DNA from: Magicicada septendecula
Taxonomy: Eukaryota > Arthropoda > Insecta > Hemiptera > Cicadidae
Assembly: GCA_034769895.1 (NCBI GenBank)
Contig: CM068375.1
Location: 251,389,542-251,453,541 of the forward strand
Reading direction: 5' to 3'
DNA: 64,000 nt
The notes beneath the pieces are model-generated. The model saw only the letters and a program-made list of their open reading frames with translations, had not been told where the DNA came from and did no database searches. Positions within the stretch are counted from its first letter, which is position 1; each line of letters opens with the position of its first letter. The translations under genes and the position numbers were made by a program. Below are positions 9,666-21,879 of the stretch, one piece after another.

Positions 9666-11852
9666 TACAGATTATAGTACAACACTGTGACACTGTTCAC
9701 ACGAATAAGTCACGTCTAAAAATTCCTTATCGCCAGGTATGAGAGGACAAAAAGCCGCGAGATGCACCCAGCCAATCACGAGCCAGGTAGCCAGATACAG
9801 AAAGATGCTGAGCCATGTTGAAAAGTTGAGTTCACGTCGAACTTCCGAGCCGCGCAGGTGCGTCAGTGCACGGTTCGCCGAAAACCTGTACTCAGTAATG
9901 TAAACCGACCGGCCGAACATAAAAATGTTTATTTGAATTGTGTTCAAATAATGTGTGTGAGCAACTAGCAGTCGACAAAAGCCCTCAGACGGCGCGATTC
10001 TCTATATCAGTGCTCGAGCAAAATTTTAAAGTCGGCCGACAAATAAAAAGTGAATGTACGTAAGACAGAAATAAAAAAATGTGAACAAAAGTAATTTACA
10101 TCAAAGCTAAATGGTGAATTTCGGACCTAAAAAGTGAACAAAAGCAAATTAATGGTAGTGTTGCAACCACGTGGAGACAGCCACAGCAGTAATGCGCAAA
10201 ACAGGAAAGTAACTATTTTCAATCTAATCAGACGAGAATTAAAGAAAGAGAGAGATTAATAAAAAGGGGAAATTTAAAAAATATAATGAGAATGAAAGTG
10301 GGTGTGCGTGTGAGAATGTAAAAATATTAAAAGTACTGTACTGGTTGGTCAAGAATAGCTTTAGAGTAATTAACCATTTATAATGTTAATATTAATTAAG
10401 CCATTGTAATCTCAGATTTATAATTTTGATGTTATACAAAGGGAATAGAGTGTTAAAAGAAAGTTTGAGGAGTTGAAAGTAATGTTAGTAAAAGGGAAGT
10501 AAGTTTTTTTTTTAATAAAACAATAATTGATTTAGTCAGCACAACAAGGTGCTAGAATAGCTAATTTCACCATTAACCTTCTCCTATATTTCTGTGTCCA
10601 CACAAATTCGTCTCACGATACTGGGAATCTTCTGATTAAGGGGAGTTAGATTGCTTTGAAATTATTAAAGGATTAATTAATGGGAAGGGTACTAAAGTTT
10701 TACATATTTTAACTTAAAAAATATGTTGGCGACCTTGAACTTCTGTTGGCGTTTTTAAAAAGTAAGTAGGCGAAGAAAAGATCGCAGGTAAGAGTCTGGC
10801 AGTATAAATTTACTTAAGAAATTTGTTTGTTTCTTCACATAGTTTTGCCTATTTTAAAATTACCACCAATCTCTCTAACAGAAAGCCTTTTTCAGACAAC
10901 ACATTCAGTAATTTCAACTTTTTTCATAAACAGTGAGTTTACATATATTATAATACTTATTTATAAATTTGTCTTGTATGAATAACAATGAATTTGTTAT
11001 AAACTGTTTTGTTTACACGGTACGTATGTCAGAAGCTGTGCATAATGTATTGTTAATTGTACACATTTTATAGAAATTTAGACATCATTTATTGCTTTAG
11101 CAAAACAAACATTTGTATCATGTATAACTCAAGTTGTGTCTTCATATATACTGTAGAAGTAATCCTCACAATCTGCACCATTTACTACAGGGATTTTCTA
11201 AAAAACTTAATGAATGTTTACCCACTCCATTGATTTGGAAATTCTTCTTAACTGCAGACTTCTGAGCAATTGTCAAACTACTTTCAAAACATGTCCTGAT
11301 TTACAACATTTTCTGCCATCTTCAATATATGTCTGAAAGGCATTATATTTTTTTATAAGTAATGAAGTATTAGTGGCCTCACTATTGAAACTTTATAATT
11401 TCTTATGTACAAACCACTGTAAATGCGTGGTTGCAGGTTTTAGGTTGGTTACTAGTGCAGGTTGATTTGAACCTGATGATGGTTTTGAATACCAAAGTCA
11501 CTAGTTGTTATTACAACGCTTTTCTATTTGTTTGTATATTAGAAATTGTAAAGTTGGAATAATTGTAGTTGTTTTTGGTGCCAGAGTTAAACTCAAAGCT
11601 GAGTAAACTATTAATTGTAATGGCCTCCAGTTACCTCTAGGGTTTTTCATTCAGATGTTACCCCGCTGTGAAAACAAGTTTAAGACAAACATTCAGAACA
11701 AGGAGATAGAAAATACATGGTAATAAGCTTAGATGTATTATAGCATCAGGCGTTTCTTGTGTATGATTTGGACAGTACTTATCTTAAATTTTTGTATACA
11801 AATTCTCATGTTTTTTGTACACAGATTGTGAAAGCAAGAATTTTTCTTACAG
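9666..11852. other. Host intron, no gene recognised
   Basis: Part of the intron between exons at 3120 and 11853. A short CpG-rich stretch lies at 9740-10020. From 10020 to 10720 the + strand is A/G-rich, resembling 59.5-61.3 kb in composition. The minus-strand frames at 9672-9947 and 11738-11986 show no known domain. A sequence resembling a retrotransposon primer site (TTGGCGACCTTGAACTTC) occurs near 10725 but no LTR ends there. A hammerhead-like motif at 11474 is listed separately. Confidence 0.4.
11466..11520 (+). ncRNA. Degenerate hammerhead-like motif
   Basis: GAAC is followed by CTGATGA, one extra T, GGT...ACC as a short stem II, then AAA (the expected G12 is missing), a G-C pair with 3-nt loop, TA and GTTG. 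The last can pair with AAC upstream as stem I. The order matches the other hammerheads in the window but a key G is absent, so it is probably a dead relic. No coding element is next to it. Confidence 0.3.
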
Positions 11853-11970
11853 GAAGAGTTTCCTAAGGGTACAGTGACAAGTACATCACCCACTCGTAAT
11901 AACAGTGGTAATGGGAATACACGGAAAGATCGTAAGCAGTGCTTCAAGAAGAGACTCTTTTTCAATCCTG
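11853..11970 (+). CDS. Host gene, internal exon (unknown basic protein)
   Basis: The acceptor TTTTTCTTACAG ends at 11852 and the donor GTAAGA starts at 11971. The exon is open in the phase left by the 3120-3291 exon: EEFPKGTVTSTSPTRNN, then an asparagine/glycine-rich stretch and RKDRKQCFKKRLFFNP. It ends in phase 1, exactly the phase needed by the terminal exon at 35320. The segment is basic; KKRLFF could be a short linear binding motif, but this is only a guess. The following intron is 23,349 bp long and holds the nested retrotransposon X and two mariners. Confidence 0.75.
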
Positions 11971-11999
11971 GTAAGAGATATGCCAAGATCTAGCATGTG

Positions 12000-12018
12000 C
12001 ACACACACACACACACAC
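12000..12018. repeat. (AC)n microsatellite
   Basis: Short CA run 30 bp after the exon donor at 11971. Confidence 0.9.
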
Positions 12019-12306
12019 TCCACAATATCACAAGAATAAAATTCATCTACAAGTATAAATTATTTTGCCAAATACACATTTGATACATTAAATGTGCATT
12101 GTTAGAAACTTTTAAGTGAAGCATGTTAAATAATTAAATTGATTCAAATTATTAATTTAAAAAGTGTCTGATCATACGAATCCAATCTGTGAAATGTACA
12201 TTAAACAAAATAATTTACGCATGCATGAAATAGTACTCAGTATTTAATGATTAAATTTTATATTATCTTACCATTATTTGGACGTCAACTGACGTGTTAA
12301 TGAATA

Positions 12307-14568
12307 CAGTAGGACCTTTGTATATCGAACTTCTTTATATCGAAAATCTCCATTTATCGAATTTTTTTTAAGTCCCATGAAATTTCAATATAAAATAATT
12401 TCCATATATCGAAAAAAATTTCTATATATCGAACTTTGTAACTTCAGAAATGAGGGGAAAATTATCTGTGATTCCACATTGACTAAAAATGAAACCTGTT
12501 AGACCGGTCTGGATTAGTCAGTTGATCACGTGACACTTTGCGTGTTCCTCACTCCCTCAATCTACAACAATCGTTCCCGGCGCATTACAGTATCTCGTCA
12601 TTCGGTAGTACTGTATGTTATTAAGGAGTAAGGTTAACTCAGTTTCAGTCAGTCTTTATTTTTGTTTTGAGTTTATTTTTTATTTTATCTTGAGTTCACG
12701 AGAACGTAAATGCTGTAATGTCAAAAAGAAAATCTTTGAATGTTGCAGAAAAGGTGGCATTATTAAAAGATGTGGATAGTGGAATGCGAAAAAAAGACGT
12801 TGCGATAAAGTTTTTGATTCCGCCGAGTACAGTGTCAACCATAATAAAGAATCGAGAATCTGTTTTAAAAACTCATGAAAATGTAGGAGCAGATAGAAAA
12901 CGGTCTAAAACGTGCAAATATGATGACGTGGACAAAGCAGTTCTTAAATGGGTGACAATGGTGCGAGATAAAAACATGCCTGTCTCAGGACCGCTTATAA
13001 AGGAAAAGGCGGTAGAGTATGCTAAAGTGTTGGGGCACGAAGAGTTTCAAGCAAGTTCTGGATGGTTGGACAAATTTAAGAAACGTCACAGCATTAAAGA
13101 AAAAGTTATTTCGGGAGAAAGTGGGAGTGTATCTGAAGCAGATTGTAACCAGTGGAAAACTACAACTTTAAGGTTAATTTTAGAAGAGTATGAACCAGAT
13201 AATGTTTTTAACATGGATGAAACCGGACTTTTTTTCAGATGTTTACCAAATAAGACTCTATCCTTTAAAGACGATAAATGCTTCGGAGGTAAACATAGTA
13301 AAGAACGAATAACTGTTGTCGTGTGTGCCAATATGTCCGGAAAAGAAAAAAATAAACTGTTGGTGATCGGAAAAAGCAAGCAACCAAGATGTTTTAAAGG
13401 AGTGAAGTCTTGAGAAACCGACTACGAATACAATAAAAAGTCATGGATGACGAGTGAGATTTTTGAGAAATGGATAGTAAACTTTGACAAAAAACTGATA
13501 AGACAAAAAAGAAAAGTGGTTCTTTTTGTTGACAATTGTCCGGCACACCCTCCTTTTGTGGGAAAAAAGTTAACAAACGTGAAGCTGGTTTTTTTCCCTC
13601 CAAACACCACATCTAAACTACAACCTATGGACCAGGGAGTAATAAAAAATCTCAAAATGCTTTACCGAAAACAGATCCTCAAGAGGCTCATTTTTGCATT
13701 GGAAAACAACAAACCTATTGATGATGCGATTAATCTCAGACTGTGTATATCAGAGGTAGCAAAGGTATGGCAAAATTATGTAGCAGAATCAACAATACAG
13801 AATTGTTTTATAAAAGCTGGCTTCTCTCAAAATACTGTTGTGGAAGAAGTTACTGCACTGCCACAACTTGAGGGTTGTTGGAACCAGTTACAGTCAACTG
13901 GCGCAATAGATCAAGACATGTCACTCGATGAATTTTTAAGCGTCGACGAAGACGTTATTGTTGCAGAATATCCAACGGACGATAACATTTTAAGTTCATT
14001 AAAAGATACTGAAGATTTAGGTGAAGACAATGAGGCAGAAGAAATTGAAGTACCTAAACCTTCTAAGAAAGAAATGATGACAGCATTTGAAACAATCCGT
14101 CGAGGTCTTCAATCGGAAGAATATGTGCCTGATGATATTTTCCAGTCGCTCAACAAATGTGAACACTTTTATGAGGAATCTGCATCAAATTTGGTTCAGA
14201 AAGACATTCGAAATTATTTTACGACCAATTAATAAAATACAGTATTACTCATTTAACACGTAAGTTCCTACTTTTTTAAATACAAACAATTTTTTAAAGT
14301 AAATAAATAAATACTGTACTGTACACTAAATACTTTTTATTAAATAAATACAGTAATTTTTATTAAATAAATGCTTTTGGTTTTCATTTATTTATTACCA
14401 AAATGTCGTTTTAATAGTATGGAGGCCTATACATGATTTTTTTAACAAATTCCAGTGCTTTTCCTAACCTACGAATAATAATAAGTAACAGGTTTCTGTA
14501 TATCGAAATTTCTATATATCGAATTTTTTCTTAGGAACCATCAAATTCGATATACAGAGGTCCTACTG
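12307..14568 (+). mobile_element. Near-complete Tigger (pogo) DNA transposon
   Basis: The terminal inverted repeats are CAGTAGGACCTTTGTATATC at the left and its counterpart (one mismatch) at the right, flanked by TA (12305-12306, 14569-14570). TATATCGAA is repeated several times just inside both ends, a likely transposase-binding array. It is 2262 bp long and carries one long transposase frame. It inserted in the left LTR of X, so it is younger than X. Confidence 0.95.
12718..14232 (+). pseudogene. Tigger transposase with one in-frame stop
   Basis: The frame has 503 sense codons, the usual length for Tigger transposases, broken only by TGA at 13411-13413. The N-terminus has a CENP-B-type helix-turn-helix (KRKSLNVAEKVALLKDVDSG, then VAIKFLIPPSTVSTI). 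A second DNA-binding domain follows (VSGPLIKEKAVEYAK, FQASSGWLDKFKKRH). The DDE domain has NMDETGLFF (first Asp), VLFVDNCPAHP (second) and QPMDQGVIKNLK (third). The C-terminal tail is acidic. It would bind the terminal repeats and excise and reinsert the element. The single nonsense codon between the first and second catalytic Asp should abolish activity unless read through. Confidence 0.9.
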
Positions 14569-14695
14569 TATTTAGATCTTGAAGTTCGTGTTGAAGTTAA
14601 CCAAGTTATCGTCTAGTGTACTCGGCAGAGAATAATAGGCAATCCAAATAAACAAATACATATTTATAAGTTCATATAAAACATTACTTTATTAC

Positions 14696-17526
14696 CAACC
14701 CTCGAAAATTCCACTCGCCAGTGGCGAGTGGGTTTTGACTGTGAAAAAAAGGAGAAAAGAGGAGAGAAAGAATGAAAAATGGAAAAAAGAAGGACGTCTA
14801 TTAAACCAAAACACGTCATGTTTTTGTTTTAGTAAAGGCGCGTGTTGAAGTCGTAGGCCGTCAGTTAGCTGTCACCGTGTGAATTTTATAAACAAAACTG
14901 CTCTGTTGGATATAAACATCTTAAAACACGTCGAACAAAATAGTGTTGCTGAGAGAGGGGAGCGGAAATTTCACGCTGTTCTGCGCGGGCCACCGGCTGC
15001 CAGCCTTTGTCACTCCTTCCAAGTTGTACAGTCTGCTAATTATTGTTGAGTTGACCGGATGTGTTACGCGTGTGATTTATAGTTTCGTGTATTAAGAGTA
15101 TTCTCAATTTCTAAGATCGTGTTCAGCGTGTATTTTATTTTTTGTGTGTTATTTTATTCATAATGAAACAGATTAAACTTAATTATTTCTTTAAAAAAAG
15201 TTCTACTGTCAGTACGACGATGCCTAGTGAGTCTGCGAGTGCGACGTCTACTGTTAGAGATGTAAATGCCGGGCCTAGTAGGGAAACTGAAATGCCTACT
15301 GTGGAAAACGCGAGTTCTGGTGGACTTAGGCCTACTCACGGTCCCTCTGGGAAACGAAAATTTCAAAGAGCTTGGCTGGATATCTTCCCCTGGCTAGCTT
15401 ACGATTCCGACCGCGCAAAATGTACTATATGCGCTAAATACCCTTAAAATAGTGACCCAAAATGGGTAGCAGGATTTTCTGATTCCATGAAAAAGGAAAC
15501 TTTTGTGTTTCATGGTAAAAGCCTAGTACATATGGACAATTTAACGTGGTTTGAAGTAGAGTCAGAACCAGGAAAAGCTCCTCTTGCCAAATGTATTAAG
15601 AAAATAGTCTTCTATGTTTGAGCATCTAACAACTTTATTCAACATAGCCTATTTTATAGGCATCAATGAAAAACCATTTACTGACTTCCCTAAGCAAGTT
15701 GCCCTTGCAACTAAATTAGGTGTAAATGTGGAGACAAAACAATATGTAAACAATAAAAACTGCCAAGTTTTCATTAATTTTATTGCTAAACAGTTACAAG
15801 AAGATGTGGTTCAAAAATTAAAAAATGCTCAGTGTTTCAGTATTTTAATTGATGGTTCCATGGACCGAAGTGCTGAGGAACATGTGATTGTTTATGCTCG
15901 TTATGTGTGTGAAGGGCAGATAAGAGAAGAACTTTTAGGCCTTGTGCCTCTCGAGAGCGGTAGGGCAGAGTCGTATTTCACTGCTGTTACTGGGCTCTTG
16001 GATAACTTAGGGCTTGATTGGAGAAGAGAAAAGTACATGGTTAGTGTAGGAACTGATGGGGTGTCGTCTATGATTGGCTCAAAGTCAGGTTTCATACTTC
16101 GTTTGAAAGAAGAAGCTCCGCATTTAATTAGCATTTACTGCGCCGCGCATCGTCTACAATTGGCCATACTTGATGCTGCCAATTCCATCCCTTACATAGA
16201 AAAGCTTGACGAAACTGTGAAGAACATATACAAATTTTACAAACGATCCTCAAAACGCCTCCATGAGCTTAAAAACACCGCGAAAACTTTAGAAAGTGAG
16301 ATAGTAAAACTCAGAAATATTCACAATGTACGGTGGCTATGTAGTAAATCTGACGCTTTGAAAGCTTTGCGGTGTGATCTCGTACCTCTGGTCATCCATC
16401 TTGAGGATATAACGAACCGGAAAGCTACAACAGGAGAAGCTACGGATGCAGCTAGAGCAAAAGGCTATCTAAAAATCCTTATTACATCATACAAGTTTGT
16501 AAAAACATTAAACTTTTTGATTGACCTGTATGGGAAACTAAGAGCCATTTTGTAAAGTTTTACAGTTGAAAAGATCAGTACCTGGTCTCACAGGTACGAT
16601 CGTCAATGATGGTAACGGTGGAAATGGTTCAGTTCTTTCTTTCATCTGAAGGATCCAGTGTGAAACAATTCCTTTCTGACACTTCAGACTCAGAGAAACT
16701 GAGTTGCTTAAAATACAATGGTGACCAAGGAATTGTTCTCACAAACACGTCTCAAGGGGAGGAATAATACAAATCAATCCGTAATAAGCTGATCGAAAGC
16801 ACAGTTCATTACTTGAAGTGCCATCTTGATACACTTGAGACTGTAGTATGCACCAAGTGCCACGTTTTAATTTCTTGTGCCTTCCTCAAGATGACACCCT
16901 AACTGCATATGGCAATGAGGAGATTCTTCAATTGGCGCATGTTTTTATTACTGGTGATGTAAATGAGGATGTTTTGCTATCGGAATGGCTTCTATTAAAA
17001 ATGATGGTTAAAGAAGAGCAAATAACTTCAAAAGGACTGGGTGAGCTATTAAAAACTCTGTACAAGTTTCCTGAGCGTTTTGGTGAGCTAAAGAAAGTAT
17101 TTTACGGCGTTGCATGCATGGCAGTAACAACAGCATCTTGTGAACGGGGATATAGCTTTGTTAACAGGATAAAAGTGAAACAGACTTTCCCTGGACATCA
17201 CTTCATTAGGAGATCTAATGCAGCTGGCAGTAAATGGACCACCCTTAGAAGATTTCAACCCTGGTGTAGCAATAGACAAATGGTATTTCTTGTCGGGACT
17301 TTGCCATGTTAGTGGCCACAAGAGGAAACACTCAGCCTAGTCCAGCTTGATTATTTTTAATCAATTATTTTTCATCTTCAACTCAATAAGGGACTATCAG
17401 AATATAAACTGGGCGAATGAATAATGTAGCGGTACATGCTAAATATTAAATAATAAAGTTTTATCCCCCCCCCCCCTGGGAAATGGTATCTGGCGAGTGG
17501 GAAGCGCCAGCAATTTTTGAGGGTTG
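14696..17526 (+). mobile_element. hAT transposon (ZNF862/C17orf113-like)
   Basis: Perfect 8-bp target duplications TTTATTAC (14688-14695, 17527-17534) flank inverted ends CAACCCTCGAAAATT / AATTTTTGAGGGTTG. An 8-bp duplication is the hallmark of hAT elements, and the intact LTR of X shows the uninterrupted site. Length is 2831 bp. Short GGCGAGTGG palindromes lie just inside the ends. Confidence 0.95.
15163..17190 (+). pseudogene. hAT transposase, several disruptions
   Basis: It starts MKQIKLNYFFKKSS, then a Ser/Thr-rich linker and a zinc-finger-like region (KRKFQRAWLDIFPWL, CTICAKYP). A stop at 15445-15447 follows, with the same frame continuing (DPKWVAGFSDSMKKETFVFH). A frameshift near 15600 leads to the catalytic domain at 15614-16555: CFSILIDGSMDRSAEEH, VSVGTDGVSSMIGSKSGF, CAAHRLQLAILDA and NVRWLCSKSDAL. 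After further breaks (16556-16847) the C-terminal dimerisation region appears (TTASCERGYSFVNRIK). Domain order and motifs match hAT transposases of the vertebrate ZNF862-like type. Non-functional. Confidence 0.9.
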
Positions 17527-17894
17527 TTTATTACGTTTAATCTGACGTTCTTGTTACATCACCATTCACATACGCAATTCATCCCCTTTTCTCTACATAT
17601 TTTGTATTCTTACTCTCAACTCTATTACGGTCCACTATCGGACATTATTAAACTTAAATTGAATACATTTAAAACACCCTAGATATGAGGAAATTACATC
17701 TTAGATCATAATACTTCTTATAATTAGATTACATACTATATAAGGCAACCCAGCCTTGCTCATTCACACTTCCCATTCACACCTTTTACCCCAGTTTCAT
17801 TTTCGAGCTCTTTTTTTTAATTTTGCATATTTATTTAATTAATTTTGAAATAGTTACTTCCTTTTGGTTATATCCGATAGTTTGTGGCAACACT

Positions 17895-18335
17895 TGTACT
17901 GTTTCGTTTTATTGGTAATAATAAAAGAAATAAAATGTGATTGATTTCAAATTTATTAAAGTTTTACTGTCTAACTTTGTCGGGCGCCATCTTGTATGAA
18001 GAAAGTATATTTACTTACCATTTTTTCGGGTCCTTTTCGGCGAACACAGGAGATCAGAATTGGTTGTTCAAAAATAAAGAAAACTTTATATTGTTTCCCA
18101 TTAATATAGTTTTATTGGCATTTTATTAAAACTTTTATTGTTAAAACACTATCTCCTGACATCCTTTCTCTACTACAAATTCATATTGACAGAAGTTATT
18201 AAGCATATAATGGGATTTGAAACATAGTATATAAATTGCAAATAAACTTCTATAAAATTAAACATGACTAATATATACATTAAGACCTAACAACACAAAC
18301 CAGCCTTCTTTGTTTACCTAGTTTCACTCACTCAT

Positions 18336-18400
<65 letters not shown>

Positions 18401-19164
18401 TAATTTATAACCCGTGAGATCTCATAGTTTTTGAAAATGTTAAATTTTTAAATATTTAAACCAAAATTTTGAAAGTTCGTTTTATTGGATTCCGATGGAT
18501 TACTTATCTGTTCATTTTTAGTCCAGAAGAAGTCACATTGCTTTCCGTGCGCACTTTCACTTTAATTCATAGTTTCCGAATTGTTATATTGCAAAGAAAA
18601 CTGTTACTCACATTTTGAGTAAGACCTTTGATTTTAAGTCATTTTTTTAAATATATTATTCACATTTTGAAACAAATTTTTACATACGGGTGCCCATAAT
18701 TTGCGTTCCGGAACTTTTACGTATACCACTCGCGAGAGTTGTTATTTCAGACTGGCAACAGGCCACCGGCACTATTTTATGAAGTCGCCGTGGTTGGATG
18801 ATCAATTCTTATTGTTTTATGTTTGTATCACTACGCCAGCAGACTGTTTTGTTACATAACCGCATTCCACAGCGGTGATCGTCTCTGACGTAATATGGTC
18901 TGACGATCCGTTACATAATTTGTTATGCTGTTTTGTGTGTCATTGGTTGATCTTGGCACAATTCCAGCTTATTAATTCTGTTCGCTTCAATAATTTTCAC
19001 GTATTTAATGTCAACAGCAGTGCTGCCACTGTCACTTCCGTCGCAACCACTAAATTTACCTTTCGTTTATACGTTTTGTCCCAATTATTGTAAAAAAAAA
19101 ATGTTATTGTTTTATGAAAAAAAAATACAAACTGCTTTATTACCCCAAAATTAGGCCCGTTACA
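17895..19164 (-). repeat. Left (3') LTR of Y
   Basis: It begins TGTACTGTTTCG and ends CCCGTTACA in + orientation and is nearly identical to 22846-24074. It contains a long (CA)n run at about 18338-18398, roughly twice as long as in the other LTR. The frames at 17941-18129 and 18875-19093 are inside the LTR and are not genes. Confidence 0.95.
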
Positions 19165-19213
19165 ATACCTCCTCAATGAGATATTTTATGCCGAAGCATA
19201 AAAAATCTCATTG
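19165..19213 (-). promoter_or_regulatory. Polypurine tract and adjacent 40-nt hairpin of Y
   Basis: On the minus strand a 40-nt inverted repeat (19174-19213) precedes TGAGGAGGTAT and the 3' LTR start TGTAACGG. Stem: CAATGAGAT pairs with ATCTCATTG, then one A/A mismatch, then TTTTATGC with GCATAAAA. The loop is UUCG in the sense orientation, closed by C-G, the very stable tetraloop form. The polypurine tract primes plus-strand DNA synthesis in LTR elements; the role of the hairpin is unknown. X has the same structure at the same place. Confidence 0.8.
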
Positions 19214-21477
19214 ACACGTTCATACTTGCTAAAGGGATCAGCCAGGATATGTCACCACAACCCCCTGTATGATTTACAAAAAATATAATCAACTCACCCT
19301 TGGTCCGGTGACTGTGACCGCACCTGAATGACAATACTGGACTTCTCTCTCGAGAACCCAACACCGTAGAGTCAGACAGATACTTAACGCCCCTACTCTG
19401 ACGCGCTGGCCAGCTCAGGTCCGCCGCCACAGCATCACCAAACACTGAAACAACAAATCGAAATATCAAATAGTGGCCTTATACAACACCATATCCCCAA
19501 CTGATCTGTTTTCCCCTAGCGGTGCTGGTTTGCGCTAAGAAGCACTGGTTTTGTTTTCTACTTATTTCTAACATATATATCAAAATACCTAACAACACAA
19601 TATAACATAAGGAAACATAGTACATTCATAATTCACATTATCGTTATCTTAAAGTAAACAATTTGTATTTAAAATTTACACTCTTTACATCATTAAATTT
19701 GCATATAAAATCATAAAATTACCTTTTAATAATAAAATACATAAATCTCCATTTAACTTTTATTAATTCGTTTCTCAAAAATTTTTTTTTTTTCAATCTT
19801 CGTTTTACACATCATTTCATTTATTATTCCCTTTCATTAATTTGGGTGATTCAACGTTATTCATTATAATTCACTTTATCAACTTGGCATTTACTCATAA
19901 TCTTACCCCTTTTATTACTCTAACGCTCCCTTACAAAATCTTTGACTAGTATGACACCCCTCTATCAAAAAATCTACTAACCCTTCTCTACACCCAACTA
20001 CTTACTACTTTAACTCAATTCGCCACCTTCTCTCAATATATAAAAAAAAATACTCTCTAACCCTTTGTACATAGGATACGTGTTTCCCCCCCCCCAAAAA
20101 AAACTCAATTCCCTTATTTGGTTCCTGGATTCTACCTAAGGCAACCCCTTCCCTACTAAATCGGTACCTAATCCCGTCCCAACTTATCATTATGTTGCGG
20201 ACTCCCACATTACACTACCCCCTACTACAAAATTGCCATCCCCAAAAAATCTCAATCTCATTACCTTACTACAAATACAACAAAATAACAACATTAATTA
20301 ATAACATCAATATATCACTCAACACTCCACATAAATTCTCCATTACTACTGTGTCTCCTCCCCAACATCAATACTTCTCAAAATTCTATAACATACATTA
20401 ACTCAAAACAACATTACATTATTTTCATCCCTACTATTTCTTTAACTTTGACTTCAATTTGGACAGATCTATATGTCCCACAAATATTCATCACCCAAAA
20501 ACTATCTCTTGCAACCCATTGAAAATTTTAACTATCACAACTTTATTTCATTTTATTTTAAAATCTATAAACACATTGAAAACGTATTATTATTTTTTTT
20601 TTTTATAATCCTTATTCCTAACAAACTACATGCAATTAACACAATAAGATATAATAAACGCAATATAGGAAGTATGTAGTGCATCTATTTTTCAAATCAA
20701 AACAAAATTATTTATTAGCGAGTCATCATTATTAAAATATAGCAAATTTCTAATTCGTTACCCCCCTGGATAACCTCCCTGCCACACACACTATGACCTT
20801 GTATAATACATTACATAACATAATACACAAATAGAAATTAACCTGGATTATTAGCATACATTAAACAAACAATTCTCTTTTAAATAATTTATATAAAACT
20901 TATAAACATTCTTGTTTAAAATATTTCATTAACTTTTTTATATATCACCACCATTTCATTATTTATCCTGTGCTGCAATTAGGTTTTCAAATTTATTATT
21001 AACATTTATTTTTAACCATTAAGTTATTCCACAAAATAAACCATTTAACATTCATTTATTTATTCATTAATTATTATTAAATTGAAATCTCATCAAACAA
21101 TTTAAATACAAACATATAACATTCAATCACAATATTGAAACATCTCAAATTATTTACTTCAATTGATTATTAAAACACAACATATTTCCATTATTATCAA
21201 AAATTTAAAAATCATTAGTTATTGACTTCATAATTATTTTTATTATTTAGTTAGACTGCAAAATATTAATATTATTATTATTATCACAACATTTTTCTAC
21301 TACATATACACATTATTTACCTAACATTTCATAATACACATAAATGAATTCACTACATTATTTACAAAGTATTCGTCAATAACTGTTCAATTGTTTCACA
21401 CTTCATATGTCCAAATCTGCAAGGTCGTTACCAAAATTTACAATATCTAACAATGTCCATTCACTGATTTTTTTAGT
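19214..21477 (-). other. AT-rich noncoding interior of Y
   Basis: About 2.26 kb without a coding frame on the sense (minus) strand. The first ~270 bp (to about 19480) are conserved with 24777-25010 of X; the rest is AT-rich, T/C-skewed on the + strand and poorly conserved. No RT, integrase or protease motif is seen. The frames at 19173-19469, 20005-20208 and 20192-20401 have no recognisable content. Confidence 0.6.
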
Positions 21478-21849
21478 TCAGCCTCCATCGTCATATAGAT
21501 ATCTAATATATTTGTAACATGCATCATTGTTATCCACATACCATTTATTATTATTATTATCATAATAATCCATTAACTCTATTTCATTCATTATGTCATT
21601 ATAATTTATAGGGTTATTCCCTATAAATATTTCATAAACCTTGCCAACATAAGTCATTATTGTCCAGTCTCCATCAGTATTATTGGTCAACGTCAGGTAA
21701 GTTGTTTCATCATTTTTATATTCCTCTACCATTACATCAGGTAAGTCATTATCGTTTATAAAGATATTATCAAAATAATTCTCTATCTCTCTTTCCACAG
21801 GTAAGTATTTTATATGGTTCATCTTCACCCCTTCTAATATTTTTCTCAA
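21478..21849 (-). CDS. Y ORF2: acidic 123-residue protein of unknown function
   Basis: A complete frame from ATG at 21849 to a stop at 21478, ending RYLYDDGG. It is very acidic and rich in Asn, Asp and Tyr, with a repeated short pattern (KYLPVE, NDLPDV, TYLTLT). X carries a homologous frame with the same C-terminus (LIYDDGG-stop) at 27524-27870. Conservation between two diverged elements suggests a real protein. It lies 30 nt after ORF1. No similarity to gag, protease or other retroelement domains is visible to me; the start could also be the internal Met at residue 9. Confidence 0.6.
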   Translation of the reverse strand: MRKILEGVKMNHIKYLPVEREIENYFDNIFINDNDLPDVMVEEYKNDETTYLTLTNNTDGDWTIMTYVGKVYEIFIGNNPINYNDIMNEIELMDYYDNNNNKWYVDNNDACYKYIRYLYDDGG

Positions 21850-21879
21850 TTCATCATAATTTCTTTTTAACTTATATAA

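Noticed and set aside
9672..9947. 91-codon minus-strand frame with hydrophobic segments
   Set aside because: No recognisable family, no conservation evidence, next to a transposon end; likely chance.
10720..10760. TTGGCGACCTTGAACTTC, resembling a retrotransposon primer site
   Set aside because: No LTR end precedes it and no matching second LTR was found in the window.
13086..13655. Minus-strand frames inside the Tigger transposase
   Set aside because: Antisense shadows of the transposase frame.
18338..18398. Long CA repeat considered as a separate insertion
   Set aside because: It is an internal microsatellite of the Y LTR, also present in shorter form in the other LTR.
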